A stretch of 64,000 bases of DNA from Bacteroidota bacterium (GTDB lineage Bacteria; Bacteroidota; Bacteroidia; Chitinophagales; Chitinophagaceae), in assembly GCA_020161435.1 (NCBI GenBank), contig JAIUNV010000005.1:161325-225324 (forward strand). The letters run 5' to 3'. Each line of letters opens with the position of its first letter. Position 1 is the first letter of the stretch. Below are positions 10,020 to 18,328 of the stretch, piece after piece. The notes below the pieces were generated by a model. That model did not search any database. It saw only the letters and a list, made by a program, of their open reading frames with translations, and had not been told where the DNA came from. The translations under genes were made by a program, and so were the position numbers.

Positions 10020-11180
10020 TCATTCAGCGAGTCCTTTGGGTAGCACCATCCGAAAAGTGGTGCCAACGCCCGGCTCCGATTGTTTTACGTGCAAATTACC
10101 TTTGTGGTATTGGTCTACTATGCGTTTGCTGAGCGTAAGGCCAAGTCCCCAGCCACGCTTTTTGGTAGTAAAACCCGGGGCAAATACACGGGACAGGTTA
10201 GCCGCACTAATGCCTTTTCCACTATCCGTTACATCAACTATTACTTGCTGCGGTTGCTCTTGTATGTGTACCCGTATGGAGCCTGTACCATCCATGGCAT
10301 CGAGGGCATTTTTCAGCAGGTTTTCCATCACCCAATTGATAAGGGTAGGAGATGCCTGCACTAAAATTTCTTTTGATGGACTAATGAATTCAAACTGCAC
10401 TTTACCCGGGGCCCTGCGTTTCATGTAGCTCACCATTTCTTCCAGCAAAGCCACCAGGTTGGTGGTTTCAAGTTTGGGTTGAGAGCCAATTTTACTGAAA
10501 CGGTCACTCACCAGTTTCAACCGTTCTACATCTTTTTCCAACTCCTGTACCACTTCAGGGTTTACTTCCGATTCTTTCAGCATTTCTACCCAACCCCGCA
10601 AGCTCGTAATAGGCGTGCCCATCTGATGCGCCGTTTCTTTAGCCATGCCGGCCCACAATTGGTTTTGCGTACTGCGGCTGTGCGTATTGAGCAACACCAC
10701 CAATAAAATGATGAATAATGCCACCACCAATAACTGTACCAGTGGATAGTACTGCACTTCATTTAACAAAGCTGTATTGCCGAAGTATACTTTATAAACC
10801 ACTTGCGGGGTATCGCTTATTTCCCAATCAATGGGTAAGTGTTCGGCTTTTAGCTTGGCCAACTGCTGTTTCAGGTAGCCGGGGTTGCGCTGCAGTTGAA
10901 TGGAATCGAGATTTCGATGATCTACAATATTGCCGTTCTCATCTGTTGCAATCAGCGGCATGTCTTCATTGTTGATGATCACCATGTTGGCTAATGCAAT
11001 GGAACCCGGTGCATCGCTTTGCTGCATGGTTCGGTTAGCCTGCACCCATTCTTCTACCCGTTGCCGTTCTTCCAGCAATATTTTATTGGCCAGGTAGCGG
11101 GTGTAAAAAACAGTAACGCCCACAATAACCATGGCTACCACAAAAAAGAAAATGCGCCAATTGAGTAACCGGTTAATCAT
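10020..11180 (-). CDS. Membrane sensor histidine kinase
   Basis: A 386-residue two-component sensor. The N-terminus has one membrane helix (about residues 8-26) and a second helix at about 148-165, enclosing a periplasmic region of about 120 residues. After that come the dimerisation/phosphoacceptor block with H185 in AKETAHQMGTPITSL, and an HATPase domain with the N box around N291 (ENLLKNALDAM), G1 (DSGKGI, about 319) and G2 (GWGLGLTL, about 343). No response regulator is encoded next to it, so it is an orphan within this window. It lies just upstream of tRNA-Leu(GAG) on the same strand. The sensed signal is unknown. Confidence 0.9.
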   Translation of the reverse strand: MINRLLNWRIFFFVVAMVIVGVTVFYTRYLANKILLEERQRVEEWVQANRTMQQSDAPGSIALANMVIINNEDMPLIATDENGNIVDHRNLDSIQLQRNPGYLKQQLAKLKAEHLPIDWEISDTPQVVYKVYFGNTALLNEVQYYPLVQLLVVALFIILLVVLLNTHSRSTQNQLWAGMAKETAHQMGTPITSLRGWVEMLKESEVNPEVVQELEKDVERLKLVSDRFSKIGSQPKLETTNLVALLEEMVSYMKRRAPGKVQFEFISPSKEILVQASPTLINWVMENLLKNALDAMDGTGSIRVHIQEQPQQVIVDVTDSGKGISAANLSRVFAPGFTTKKRGWGLGLTLSKRIVDQYHKGNLHVKQSEPGVGTTFRMVLPKGLAE

Positions 11181-11276
11181 GGGCCTAAGATAATTGTAAA
11201 TGCAGGTGGCACAGGGCTGGAAAATATTTACTGTGCATAAGTGAATATCCTTGTTCGAATTTCACAATCACCCCCT

Positions 11277-11284
11277 TATTTTTG
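11277..11284 (+). promoter_or_regulatory. Bacteroidota-type -7 promoter element
   Basis: TATTTTTG matches TAnnTTTG, with a TTG about 22 bases upstream (11251-11253). It lies 21 bases before the ATG at 11305, which decides that start over the further upstream ATG at 11251. Confidence 0.6.
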
Positions 11285-11304
11285 CAACCGAAATCGAATC
11301 AACT

Positions 11305-11517
11305 ATGGCGCATCACCAAGAGCATCAGGCTTCAAGCGATAAGGAATTTGGTACCAACTGGGTAAAGTCTTCCCGCTTTTTGTTTTACCTGCAAGTAGCA
11401 ACTTTGCTGGCTTTTGTAGCTGGTTGCAGCGGTTATATGTATTCTACAAGTTATAAGGGAAAGCCACGTGTAGAAATTCCTGAAAGCACCCAGTACACGC
11501 CAAAGTATAAGTCGTAA
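11305..11517 (+). CDS. Small single-pass membrane protein of unknown function
   Basis: A 70-residue protein with a hydrophilic, His- and Glu-rich N-terminus (MAHHQEHQASSDKEFG) and one hydrophobic helix of about 20 residues (FLFYLQVATLLAFVAGCSG). A short basic, Pro- and Tyr-containing tail ends in TQYTPKYKS. I do not recognise a named family. A cysteine follows the helix, but the helix is too far from the N-terminus for a normal lipoprotein signal. The start at 11305 is chosen because a good promoter sits at 11277-11284; an ATG at 11251 would place the promoter inside the gene. Codon use resembles the neighbours, so it is probably a real gene. Confidence 0.6.
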   Translation: MAHHQEHQASSDKEFGTNWVKSSRFLFYLQVATLLAFVAGCSGYMYSTSYKGKPRVEIPESTQYTPKYKS

Positions 11518-11547
11518 AAAAAAATTTGGCAGAAATAGTCAGACTCC

Positions 11548-11555
11548 TATTTTTG
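11548..11555 (+). promoter_or_regulatory. Promoter for tRNA-Gly/tRNA-Leu pair
   Basis: TATTTTTG (TAnnTTTG class) with TTTG at 11525-11528, spacing 19 bases. It lies 60 bases upstream of tRNA-Gly, with no other gene between. Confidence 0.65.
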
Positions 11556-11615
11556 CACTCCCAAAAACAACGGGACAGTTCTTAAAAAGCACCTCACGAA
11601 AGTGAAATGCAATAT

Positions 11616-11688
11616 GCGGAAGTAGCTCAGCTGGTAGAGCATCACCTTGCCAAGGTGAGGGTCGCGGGTTCGAATCTCGTCTTCCGCT
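11616..11688 (+). tRNA. tRNA-Gly (anticodon GCC)
   Basis: A 73-nt cloverleaf. The acceptor GCGGAAG pairs with CTTCCGC, the D arm is GCTC/GAGC, the anticodon stem TCACC/GGTGA encloses loop TTGCCAA (anticodon GCC), and the T-arm stem is GCGGG/CTCGT with loop TTCGAAT (one G-T and one mismatch-tolerant pair). Discriminator T. CCA is not encoded. Confidence 0.95.
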
Positions 11689-11697
11689 CTTTTTTTT

Positions 11698-11724
11698 CAC
11701 CTCGCAACTGCGGGGTGTTTTTTT
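11698..11724 (+). terminator. Stem-loop with T tract between the two tRNAs
   Basis: CACCTCGC, loop AACT, GCGGGGTG, followed by eight T. It could end tRNA-Gly transcription or reduce read-through into tRNA-Leu. Confidence 0.6.
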
Positions 11725-11760
11725 TAGCGTACAATTGTACTTCTAAAAAACAAACACCAC

Positions 11761-11846
11761 GCCCTGGTGGTGGAACTGGTAGACACGCAGGACTTAAAAT
11801 CCTGTTCGCCGAAAAGCGAGTACGGGTTCGATTCCCGTCTGGGGCA
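11761..11846 (+). tRNA. tRNA-Leu (anticodon TAA)
   Basis: An 86-nt class II tRNA. The acceptor GCCCTGG pairs with CTGGGGC (two wobble pairs), discriminator A. The anticodon stem CAGGA/TCCTG encloses loop CTTAAAA, anticodon TAA for UUA/UUG codons. The variable arm is GTTCGCCGAAAAGCGAGT. The gene is uninterrupted, unlike the group I intron-containing cyanobacterial tRNA-Leu(UAA). Confidence 0.95.
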
Positions 11847-11853
11847 CAAACGT

Positions 11854-11882
11854 AAAAGCCTTCCATTGTGGAAGGCTTTTTT
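11854..11882 (+). terminator. Rho-independent terminator after tRNA-Leu(TAA)
   Basis: AAAAGCCTTCC, loop ATTGT, GGAAGGCTTTTTT. The stem is perfect and T-rich; it could also serve the converging gene at 11915 on the minus strand. Confidence 0.85.
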
Positions 11883-11914
11883 CGTTTTATACTTATGCTT
11901 TATCTGCAGCATGA

Positions 11915-12481
11915 CTATGCCCAGGCTCTGTCTCCTTTTTTGTAGTCTACACAGCCTTCATATTTGCCGGGCACTGCTATGTAGCGCAATGCTTGGGTTG
12001 CACCAGGTTTGCTGGTGAAAAAGCCGAGAAGGGTCAGTTCTTTCATCATCCGGAAATAATGCGAAGGCGCATCTTTTTCTTTTTTCTCCTGATAGTCTTT
12101 CTGCTCTTTATCCAATGCAGTGAGCAGTGTTGTACGTTGTTCAGGTGTAATTTTCAGGAAGCCATTTTTAAATTCAGCTTCACTTCGTTTTTCAATATCA
12201 GCCAGCCCTTTCACAAATACATCTTGTTGTGCTTTGGTGTAGCAATCTTTCACCATTACTGCCATAAATGCACCTACAGCGGCTTCTTTGGCGCCCGGTG
12301 TATTTGTTTTGGGTAAAATGGTTTCTGCTACTTCATCGAGGTATTTGATCTGCTCATCTGAGAGCAGGGCTCCATCAGTACTTGTGGTTTCAGTTTTGCA
12401 GCCTTGCAAAAACAAACTACCACCTACAATGGTACCACCGAGCAGCAGGGCTACATTTTGAAGGGCTTGTCTTCTGTCCAT
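11915..12481 (-). CDS. Gluconate 2-dehydrogenase subunit 3 family protein (GMC small subunit)
   Basis: A 188-residue member of the small-subunit family found with FAD-dependent gluconate and glucose dehydrogenases. In characterised complexes this subunit carries the export signal and helps mature and translocate the flavin subunit. The N-terminus MDRRQALQNVALLLGG followed by SLFLQGC looks like a twin-arginine signal combined with a lipobox (cysteine at residue 28). The body has the family phrases LDEVAETILPKTNTPGAKEA and LTLLGFFTSKPGATQAL near the C-terminus. It is the last gene of the minus-strand unit and follows the GMC gene at 12521 by about 40 bases, its presumed partner. No catalytic role of its own is expected. 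Confidence 0.88.
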   Translation of the reverse strand: MDRRQALQNVALLLGGTIVGGSLFLQGCKTETTSTDGALLSDEQIKYLDEVAETILPKTNTPGAKEAAVGAFMAVMVKDCYTKAQQDVFVKGLADIEKRSEAEFKNGFLKITPEQRTTLLTALDKEQKDYQEKKEKDAPSHYFRMMKELTLLGFFTSKPGATQALRYIAVPGKYEGCVDYKKGDRAWA

Positions 12482-12520
12482 ATAAAAATTGTTTATTGTT
12501 TTGTAGAGATGAATGTTAAA

Positions 12521-14197
12521 TCAGAGGTTTCCTTTTTTTAATTCTTCAAAGGCATATTTGGCAGCTCTTGCAGTAAGAGCCATGTAAGTGAGTGATGGAT
12601 TTTGGCAGGCACTCGATGTCATAGCTGCGCCATCCGTTACAAATACATTTTTACAGTCCCACACCTGGTTCCATTCGTTGAGCACACTTGTTTTGGCATC
12701 GCGGCCCATGCGGGCTGTACCCATTTCATGTATGCCGTGCCCCATAGCATGACCGTTGTTCCAACCATGTACATTTTTCACTCCGGCTGCTTCCAGCATG
12801 GCCTTGGCCTCTGCTACCATGTCTTTGCGCATGTCCAGCTCATTTTGTTGTACTTCTGCATCCATGGCCAGTACGGGTAAGCCCCATTTATCCTTCTTTT
12901 CTTTATGCAGATAAATGCGGTTGCGGTGGTCGGGCAAAATTTCTCCAAAGCCTGTCATGCCTATGTTCCAGCCACCCGGCTCCAACAATGCCTCTTTAAA
13001 GCCGGCTCCTATGTTGAGCTCCGCTATTTCGCGGCTCCAACCACTGCGGCTGGTGGCACCCTGATAGCCAAAGCCACGCAGATATTTGCGTGTATCGCTG
13101 TTAAGGTTGGTGAAACGGGGAATGTAAAAACCATTGGCTCGTCGGCCATAGTAATATTTGTCTTCGAAGCCTTCTACTGAGCCGCTGGCGCCAAGGTTGT
13201 AATGATGATCCATTACGTTGTGGCCCAGTTCGCCGCTGCTGCTGCCAAGGCCACCGGGCCATACATCAGTAGCTGAGTTAAACAATACCCAAGTACTGTT
13301 TAGTGCCGAAGCACACAGAAATACCAGCTTCGATTTGAACTCAACTGTTTGATTGGTTTCAGCATCCATTACCTCTACACCCGTTGCTTTTTGGGTGTCT
13401 TTATTGTACAGCACTTTGGTTACAATAGACCAAGGCCGCACCGTAAGATTGCCCGTTTTTACAGCAGCAGGAAGGGTAGAAGATTGGGTGGAGAAATAGC
13501 CACCGAATGGGCAGCCTTCCCAGCAACGGTTTCTAAACTGGCATTGTGTACGGCCTTGTATTGGTGCAGTTAAGTTGGCGGTTCTGCCAATGATTAAGTG
13601 GCGGTTGCCTTTGTAAAAATCCTTCAATCTTGAAGCCACGTCTTTCTCTACACAGTTCAGCTCCATGGGAGGTAAAAACTGGCCATCTGGCAAATGCGGC
13701 AGGCCTTCTTTGCTACCGCTAATGCCGGCAAATGTTTCTACATAATCGTACCAGGGGGCAAGGTCTTTGTAACGAATGGGCCAGTCGATGGCAATGCCAT
13801 CTTTGGCGTTGGCTTCAAAGTCTACATCGCTGAGGCGATAACTCTGCCGCCCCCACAAAATCGAACGACCGCCCATTTGGTATGACCGCCACCAGGTAAA
13901 TGGTTTGTCCTCAACATACGGGCAATCTTTTTCATTGGCCCACATATCCATCACTGCTTCCGAAGCAGCCCAGCCTCGATGTAAAACAGGGTAGCCTTCG
14001 CGTTGCTCTTGCGTAGTGCGGCCGCGGTGTTCAAAATCCCATGGGTCTTTATTTGCTGTTTTGTAATCTTCTACATGCTTAAAATCGCGGCCTCTCTCCA
14101 GCAACAATACTTTCAGCCCTTTTTCGCAGAGCTCTTTAGCCGCCCAGCCTCCGCTGATGCCGCTTCCTACTACTATGGCGTCGTATTGTTCTGGCAT
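12521..14197 (-). CDS. GMC-family FAD sugar dehydrogenase with Fe-S cysteine motif
   Basis: A 558-residue flavoprotein of the glucose-methanol-choline family, gluconate/glucose-dehydrogenase branch. The FAD-binding Rossmann motif GSGISGG is at residues 11-17. The C-terminal substrate domain has HEMGTARMG and NPSLTYMALTAR, which hold the usual catalytic His and Asn. Three cysteines C219, C225 and C229 (C-x5-C-x3-C) match the spacing that binds a 3Fe-4S cluster in bacterial FAD glucose dehydrogenase, which implies electron transfer to a cytochrome rather than to oxygen. It has no signal peptide of its own, consistent with co-export with the small subunit at 11915. It is a tandem paralogue of the gene at 14234. 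Substrate (aldose, glycoside or aldonate) is not determinable. Confidence 0.9.
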   Translation of the reverse strand: MPEQYDAIVVGSGISGGWAAKELCEKGLKVLLLERGRDFKHVEDYKTANKDPWDFEHRGRTTQEQREGYPVLHRGWAASEAVMDMWANEKDCPYVEDKPFTWWRSYQMGGRSILWGRQSYRLSDVDFEANAKDGIAIDWPIRYKDLAPWYDYVETFAGISGSKEGLPHLPDGQFLPPMELNCVEKDVASRLKDFYKGNRHLIIGRTANLTAPIQGRTQCQFRNRCWEGCPFGGYFSTQSSTLPAAVKTGNLTVRPWSIVTKVLYNKDTQKATGVEVMDAETNQTVEFKSKLVFLCASALNSTWVLFNSATDVWPGGLGSSSGELGHNVMDHHYNLGASGSVEGFEDKYYYGRRANGFYIPRFTNLNSDTRKYLRGFGYQGATSRSGWSREIAELNIGAGFKEALLEPGGWNIGMTGFGEILPDHRNRIYLHKEKKDKWGLPVLAMDAEVQQNELDMRKDMVAEAKAMLEAAGVKNVHGWNNGHAMGHGIHEMGTARMGRDAKTSVLNEWNQVWDCKNVFVTDGAAMTSSACQNPSLTYMALTARAAKYAFEELKKGNL

Positions 14198-14233
14198 AAA
14201 TGCAAATGAGTGATGAGTATAGAACTTGAATAT

Positions 14234-15913
14234 TTACAGGTTGCCTTTTTTTAGTTCGTTTACAGCAAAGTCAGCAGCACGGGCTGTGAGTGCCATGTAT
14301 GTGAGTGATGGGTTTACACAACCTGCGCTGGTCATACATGCACCATCCGTTACAAACACGTTCTTGGCATCCCATACCTGGTTGTTGCCATTGAGCACAC
14401 TTGTTTTGGGGTCGCGGCCCATGCGGGCTGTACCCATTTCATGTATGCCCATGCCAAAGCCATAATCACCATTGTAGCCTTTTACGTCTTTTACGCCAGC
14501 GGCTTCCAACATTTCTACGGCATCATTTTTCATGTCTTCCCGCATTTTCAATTCGTTTTCTTTCAGCTCAACGTCGAATGCCAATACAGGTAAGCCCCAT
14601 TTGTCTTTCACATTTTTATCGAGGAAAATGCGGTTTTCGTGGTATGGCAAAATTTCTCCGAAGCCACCAATACCCATGCTCCAGTTGCCGGGTTCGCAGA
14701 GTGCATCTTTAAAGGCGGCACCAATGTTGAGTTCGGCCACCTCGCGGCTCCAGCCACTGCGGCTGGCGCCGCCCTGGTAGCCAAAGCCACGCAGGTAAGC
14801 ACGTTTGTCACCATTTACGTTTTGATATCGGGGAACATAAATGCCATTCGGCCTTTTACCAAAATAATATTTATCCTCGTAGCCTTCTACCCGGCCACCG
14901 GCGCCAGCACGTAGGTGATGATCCATTACATTGTGACCAAGTTCTCCACTACTACTGCCAAGGCCGCCCTGCCAAATGTCAGTTGCAGAATTCATGAGTA
15001 TCCAGGTACTGTTAAATGCTGATGCACACACAAAAACAACTTTTGCATAGTACTCATAAGTTTTGTTGGTTTCAGCATCCAGTACTTCTACACCTTTTGC
15101 TTTCTGCGTGTCTTTGTCGTACAAAATGCGGGTAACAATACTGTACGGACGAAGGGTGAGATTGCCCGTTGCCATGGCTGCTGGCAGGGTAGCACTTTGG
15201 GTGCTGAAGTAAGCACCAAACGGACAACCCAGCCAGCATTTGTTGCGATACTGGCAATTGGTGCGATTATTATGTGGCGCCGTGAGGTTAGCACTACGGC
15301 CCATGATAAATGCCCGTTGGCCTTTGTAGTGGTCTTTAATTCTTGCAGCAACGTCTTTTTCTACACAGTTCATTTCCATGGCGGGCAGGTAGTCGCCATC
15401 GGGCAGGGTGTGAAAGCCATCGCGGTTGCCATTAATGCCGGCAAACTTTTCGGCATAGCTGTACCATGGAGCAATGTCTTTGTACCGAATGGGCCAATCA
15501 ACACCATGGCCATCTTTGGCATTGGCTTCAAAATCTAAATCGCCCAGGCGATAGCTCTGGCGGCCCTAGGTAAGAGAACGGCCTCCAACATGATACCCCC
15601 GAAACCAATCGAAACGTTTGATTTCTACATAAGGGCAATCTTTTTCGTTAGCCCAAAAATCGAGGTTCATTTCGTTGAGCGGGTAATCACGTTTTAGCAC
15701 AGGGTAGTTGTCTACCATTTCCTGTGTACGACCACCGCGGTGCGGAAACTCCCACGGATCTTTATTGGTGTTTACATAATCTTTCACGTGTTCCACATTG
15801 CGGCCACGCTCCAACATAATCACTTTTAATCCTTTTTCGGTGAGTTCTTTGGCTGCCCAGCCGCCGCTGATTCCGCTGCCCACTACAATTGCATCGTAGG
15901 TATTTTCTGCCAT
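14234..15913 (-). pseudogene. GMC-family FAD sugar dehydrogenase interrupted by an in-frame amber codon
   Basis: A tandem paralogue of the gene at 12521, 36 bases upstream of it. From the ATG at 15913 (MAENTYDAIVVGSGISGG) the frame runs 115 codons to a TAG at 15568-15566. Without any frame change it then continues as GRQSYRLGDLDFEANAKDG to the normal family C-terminus at 14234 (HEMGTARMG, NPSLTYMALTARAADFA). The paralogue has TGG (Trp) at the equivalent codon, so one base change (C to T at 15567 on the plus strand) accounts for the break. The C-x5-C-x3-C cluster motif is intact (CQYRNKC then LGC). It is either a real nonsense mutation, leaving a 115-residue stub, or a base-call error; the flawless remainder favours a recent event or an error. 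Confidence 0.85.
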
Positions 15914-15963
15914 GTCCGTTTTACTGTTTATGGTTTCTGGATGAGTTTTTCTGATGGATGAGT

Positions 15964-16836
15964 TTACACGTCGCAACGCCGGATGGCGTCTTTCAGCGAA
16001 GCAATTTTATCTGTAGCTACAGGAATGAACTCCTGTGCTACATAGCCTTTGTAACCCGTTTTTACAATGGCTTGCATAATGGCAGGATAGTTCAGTTCCT
16101 GTGTATCGTCAATTTCATGACGGCCCGGTACGCCTGCAGTATGATAATGACCGAAGTAGGGATGGAAGTCCTGAATGGTACGAATGACATCGCCTTCATT
16201 GATTTGCATGTGGTAGATATCGTACAACAGCTTTATGTTTTCGCTGCCAATACGTTTGCACATGTCTACACCCCAGGCGCTTTTGTCGGCCATGTAGTCT
16301 TTGTGGTTGATTTTACTGTTGAACAATTCCAACTGCAACACCACGCCTTTCTTTTCGGCAAGGCCCACAATTTTCTTAAGGCCTTCTACTGTGTTTTGCA
16401 AGCCTGTTTCATCATCCATGCCACGGCGGTTGCCGGTAAAGAAGATGAGGTTTTTGTAACCGGCTTTCGACACCAGTTCAATATGTTCGGTGTAGCTCTG
16501 AATAAGCTTGGCGTGATTGTCTTTATTGTTCCAACCATCTACCAGATTGATTTCGGCACCATTGCACATGCTGCTGTCGAGGCCGTGCTTTTTGAGGATG
16601 TGCCAATCTTTAGGGCCAATCAAATCAATGGCTTTAATACCGATTTCTTTGGCTAGTAGGCACAACTCTTCCAGCGATAAAAAATCATATGTCCAGCGGC
16701 ACACACTGTGGTTGATATTGCCTTTGAGTGGTTGGTCTTCCATGGCTTTGGCCAATGCTTGCTTCGAAGCGCCGAGCAGGCCAATACCTGCCGTGCCGGC
16801 AACAATGTTTTTAATAACAGATCTGCGACTGCTCAT
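15964..16836 (-). CDS. Tat-exported TIM-barrel sugar isomerase/epimerase (hydroxypyruvate isomerase-like)
   Basis: A 290-residue protein of the xylose-isomerase-like TIM-barrel family. The N-terminus MSSRRSVIKNIVAGTAGIG followed by an Ala-rich stretch is a twin-arginine signal, so it should be periplasmic. The core resembles hydroxypyruvate isomerase: SVCRWTYDFLSLEELC, VLQLELFNSKINH (metal-ligand Glu), LLYDIYHMQINEGDVI and YVAQEFIPV (second metal-ligand Glu). It is co-oriented with the GMC genes and the MFS permease (21 bases to the permease). Exported members sit in sugar-oxidation loci, where they may isomerise or eliminate oxidised sugars; that role is inference here. Confidence 0.85.
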   Translation of the reverse strand: MSSRRSVIKNIVAGTAGIGLLGASKQALAKAMEDQPLKGNINHSVCRWTYDFLSLEELCLLAKEIGIKAIDLIGPKDWHILKKHGLDSSMCNGAEINLVDGWNNKDNHAKLIQSYTEHIELVSKAGYKNLIFFTGNRRGMDDETGLQNTVEGLKKIVGLAEKKGVVLQLELFNSKINHKDYMADKSAWGVDMCKRIGSENIKLLYDIYHMQINEGDVIRTIQDFHPYFGHYHTAGVPGRHEIDDTQELNYPAIMQAIVKTGYKGYVAQEFIPVATDKIASLKDAIRRCDV

Positions 16837-16857
16837 GATACAAGATGTTGAAAAAGC

Positions 16858-18126
16858 TTAAGAAAGTGAAGGCTTGCTTTTGCCCCGCATATAAATAAAC
16901 AAGCCTGCAAAAGCAATGACCAGTGCTACTGGAATCATCAAAGTAAGGTTGATGATTTCAGGGCCGGCGGCGGTTTTTGCAGCTACCAATGCATTGGCCA
17001 TTTCACTGCCTGCAGGGGCGGCGGTATAATCGGCGAGGGAACTGCCAGCAGGTAGTTTTTGCAACAACAGGCTGTCGTATTTGCTGCCCATTACCATGGT
17101 ATACATAGATACAGCAAACATGCCGGCGCCACCCATGAGGTTAAGGCCAACAGCTCCTGTTTTGGGTAAATATTCTGCTACAAAACCAAGCATGGTGGGC
17201 CAGAAATAGCAAACACCCATACCAAATACCAAAGCGCCAGCATATACCATGTTACCCGCACTGTGGCCCAGCAAATACAGGCCTGCTGTGGCAAGAATGG
17301 CAGATATGAGCAACACGCCTGTGGGTGATAATTTGTGTACTACAGGTTCGGCCAAGCCGCGGCCCACTACCATTACACCCGAGGTGATGGTGAGAATCAG
17401 TAATGCATTGTCCGTTACGTTTTTCAACAGCACTTCAATCCACTGGCCGGTAAAGAGTTCGGTGATGGCTGTGCCAAGCATGCATACCATCATGAACAAA
17501 AACAACGGATTGAGCAAGGCCTTATACATATCGGCAGTGCTTACGCCACTGGCTACTCTTTCAGTAACAGGGAACTGCAGTTTTGAAAACAGGAAACCAT
17601 ATAATAATGTCGGAATAATCATGAGGCCTACCTGTATGTGCCAACCAATACCCGCTTTGCTAAGGAAGAATACAATGAGGGTGCCAATGACAATGCCACC
17701 AGGAAACCAGAGGTGAAAGTGGTTGAGCTTGGTGGTTTTATTATCGGGGTAAATGGCTGCTACCAGCGGGTTACAGGCTGCTTCTACTGTGCCGTTGGCA
17801 ATGCCAATTAGCAACGTAGAAATGAAGAGACTCCAAAATCCGCCGGCAAAAATGGTTAGCAAAATACCTGCGAGATGAAACACAAAAGCTGCTACCAGCA
17901 ATTTCTTCATGCCAATAATATCTACTACAAAACCACCCACAATTACTGCCAGCGGAAAGCCCCAAAAGGCAGTGGCGGCAATAGTGGAAAGTTCAGATGC
18001 ATTGAGTTGAAACTCGGTACCAAGTTGACCTAAAATACCGGCCCGAATGCCAAAGGATAAAGACGTAACAAGTAATGCTAAACAACTGGCAACAAAAAGT
18101 TGCTGTTTTTGAATGGTGGTAGGCAT
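16858..18126 (-). CDS. MFS sugar permease
   Basis: A 422-residue inner-membrane protein with about 12 helices. Features include an N-terminal FGIRAGILGQLGTEFQL, the loop GGFVVDIIGMKKLL between helices 2 and 3, and a FHLWFPGGIVIG helix that recalls the fucose/hexose FHS-type permeases. It is the first gene of the minus-strand unit that continues into the isomerase, two GMC genes and a small subunit, so it probably imports a sugar or its oxidation product. It is divergent from the GMC gene at 18329, with a 202-base shared regulatory region. A near-consensus TATTTTTA lies at 18164-18171 on its strand. Substrate unknown. Confidence 0.85.
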   Translation of the reverse strand: MPTTIQKQQLFVASCLALLVTSLSFGIRAGILGQLGTEFQLNASELSTIAATAFWGFPLAVIVGGFVVDIIGMKKLLVAAFVFHLAGILLTIFAGGFWSLFISTLLIGIANGTVEAACNPLVAAIYPDNKTTKLNHFHLWFPGGIVIGTLIVFFLSKAGIGWHIQVGLMIIPTLLYGFLFSKLQFPVTERVASGVSTADMYKALLNPLFLFMMVCMLGTAITELFTGQWIEVLLKNVTDNALLILTITSGVMVVGRGLAEPVVHKLSPTGVLLISAILATAGLYLLGHSAGNMVYAGALVFGMGVCYFWPTMLGFVAEYLPKTGAVGLNLMGGAGMFAVSMYTMVMGSKYDSLLLQKLPAGSSLADYTAAPAGSEMANALVAAKTAAGPEIINLTLMIPVALVIAFAGLFIYMRGKSKPSLS

Positions 18127-18328
18127 AATGAATCGTTGCGATGAGATGGAATCGTGAAGTGCTAAAAATAGGGATTATTGAAAACCATCTGTTATGAGCT
18201 TTCCACAGTTTTTTCTGCAAACCTTTTCGGTCCTTCTTTTCTGCCAGCCGCGATAATTAATTTTTTTCGTTAACAATCGGCATTACCCTAAATACCTATT
18301 TTAGTTCGACGATTAATAAACAGAAGCC

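Noticed and set aside
15958-16656. A 232-codon plus-strand frame opposite the exported isomerase
   Set aside because: Antisense shadow of a gene with a Tat signal and clear barrel motifs; composition is unlike that of real proteins.
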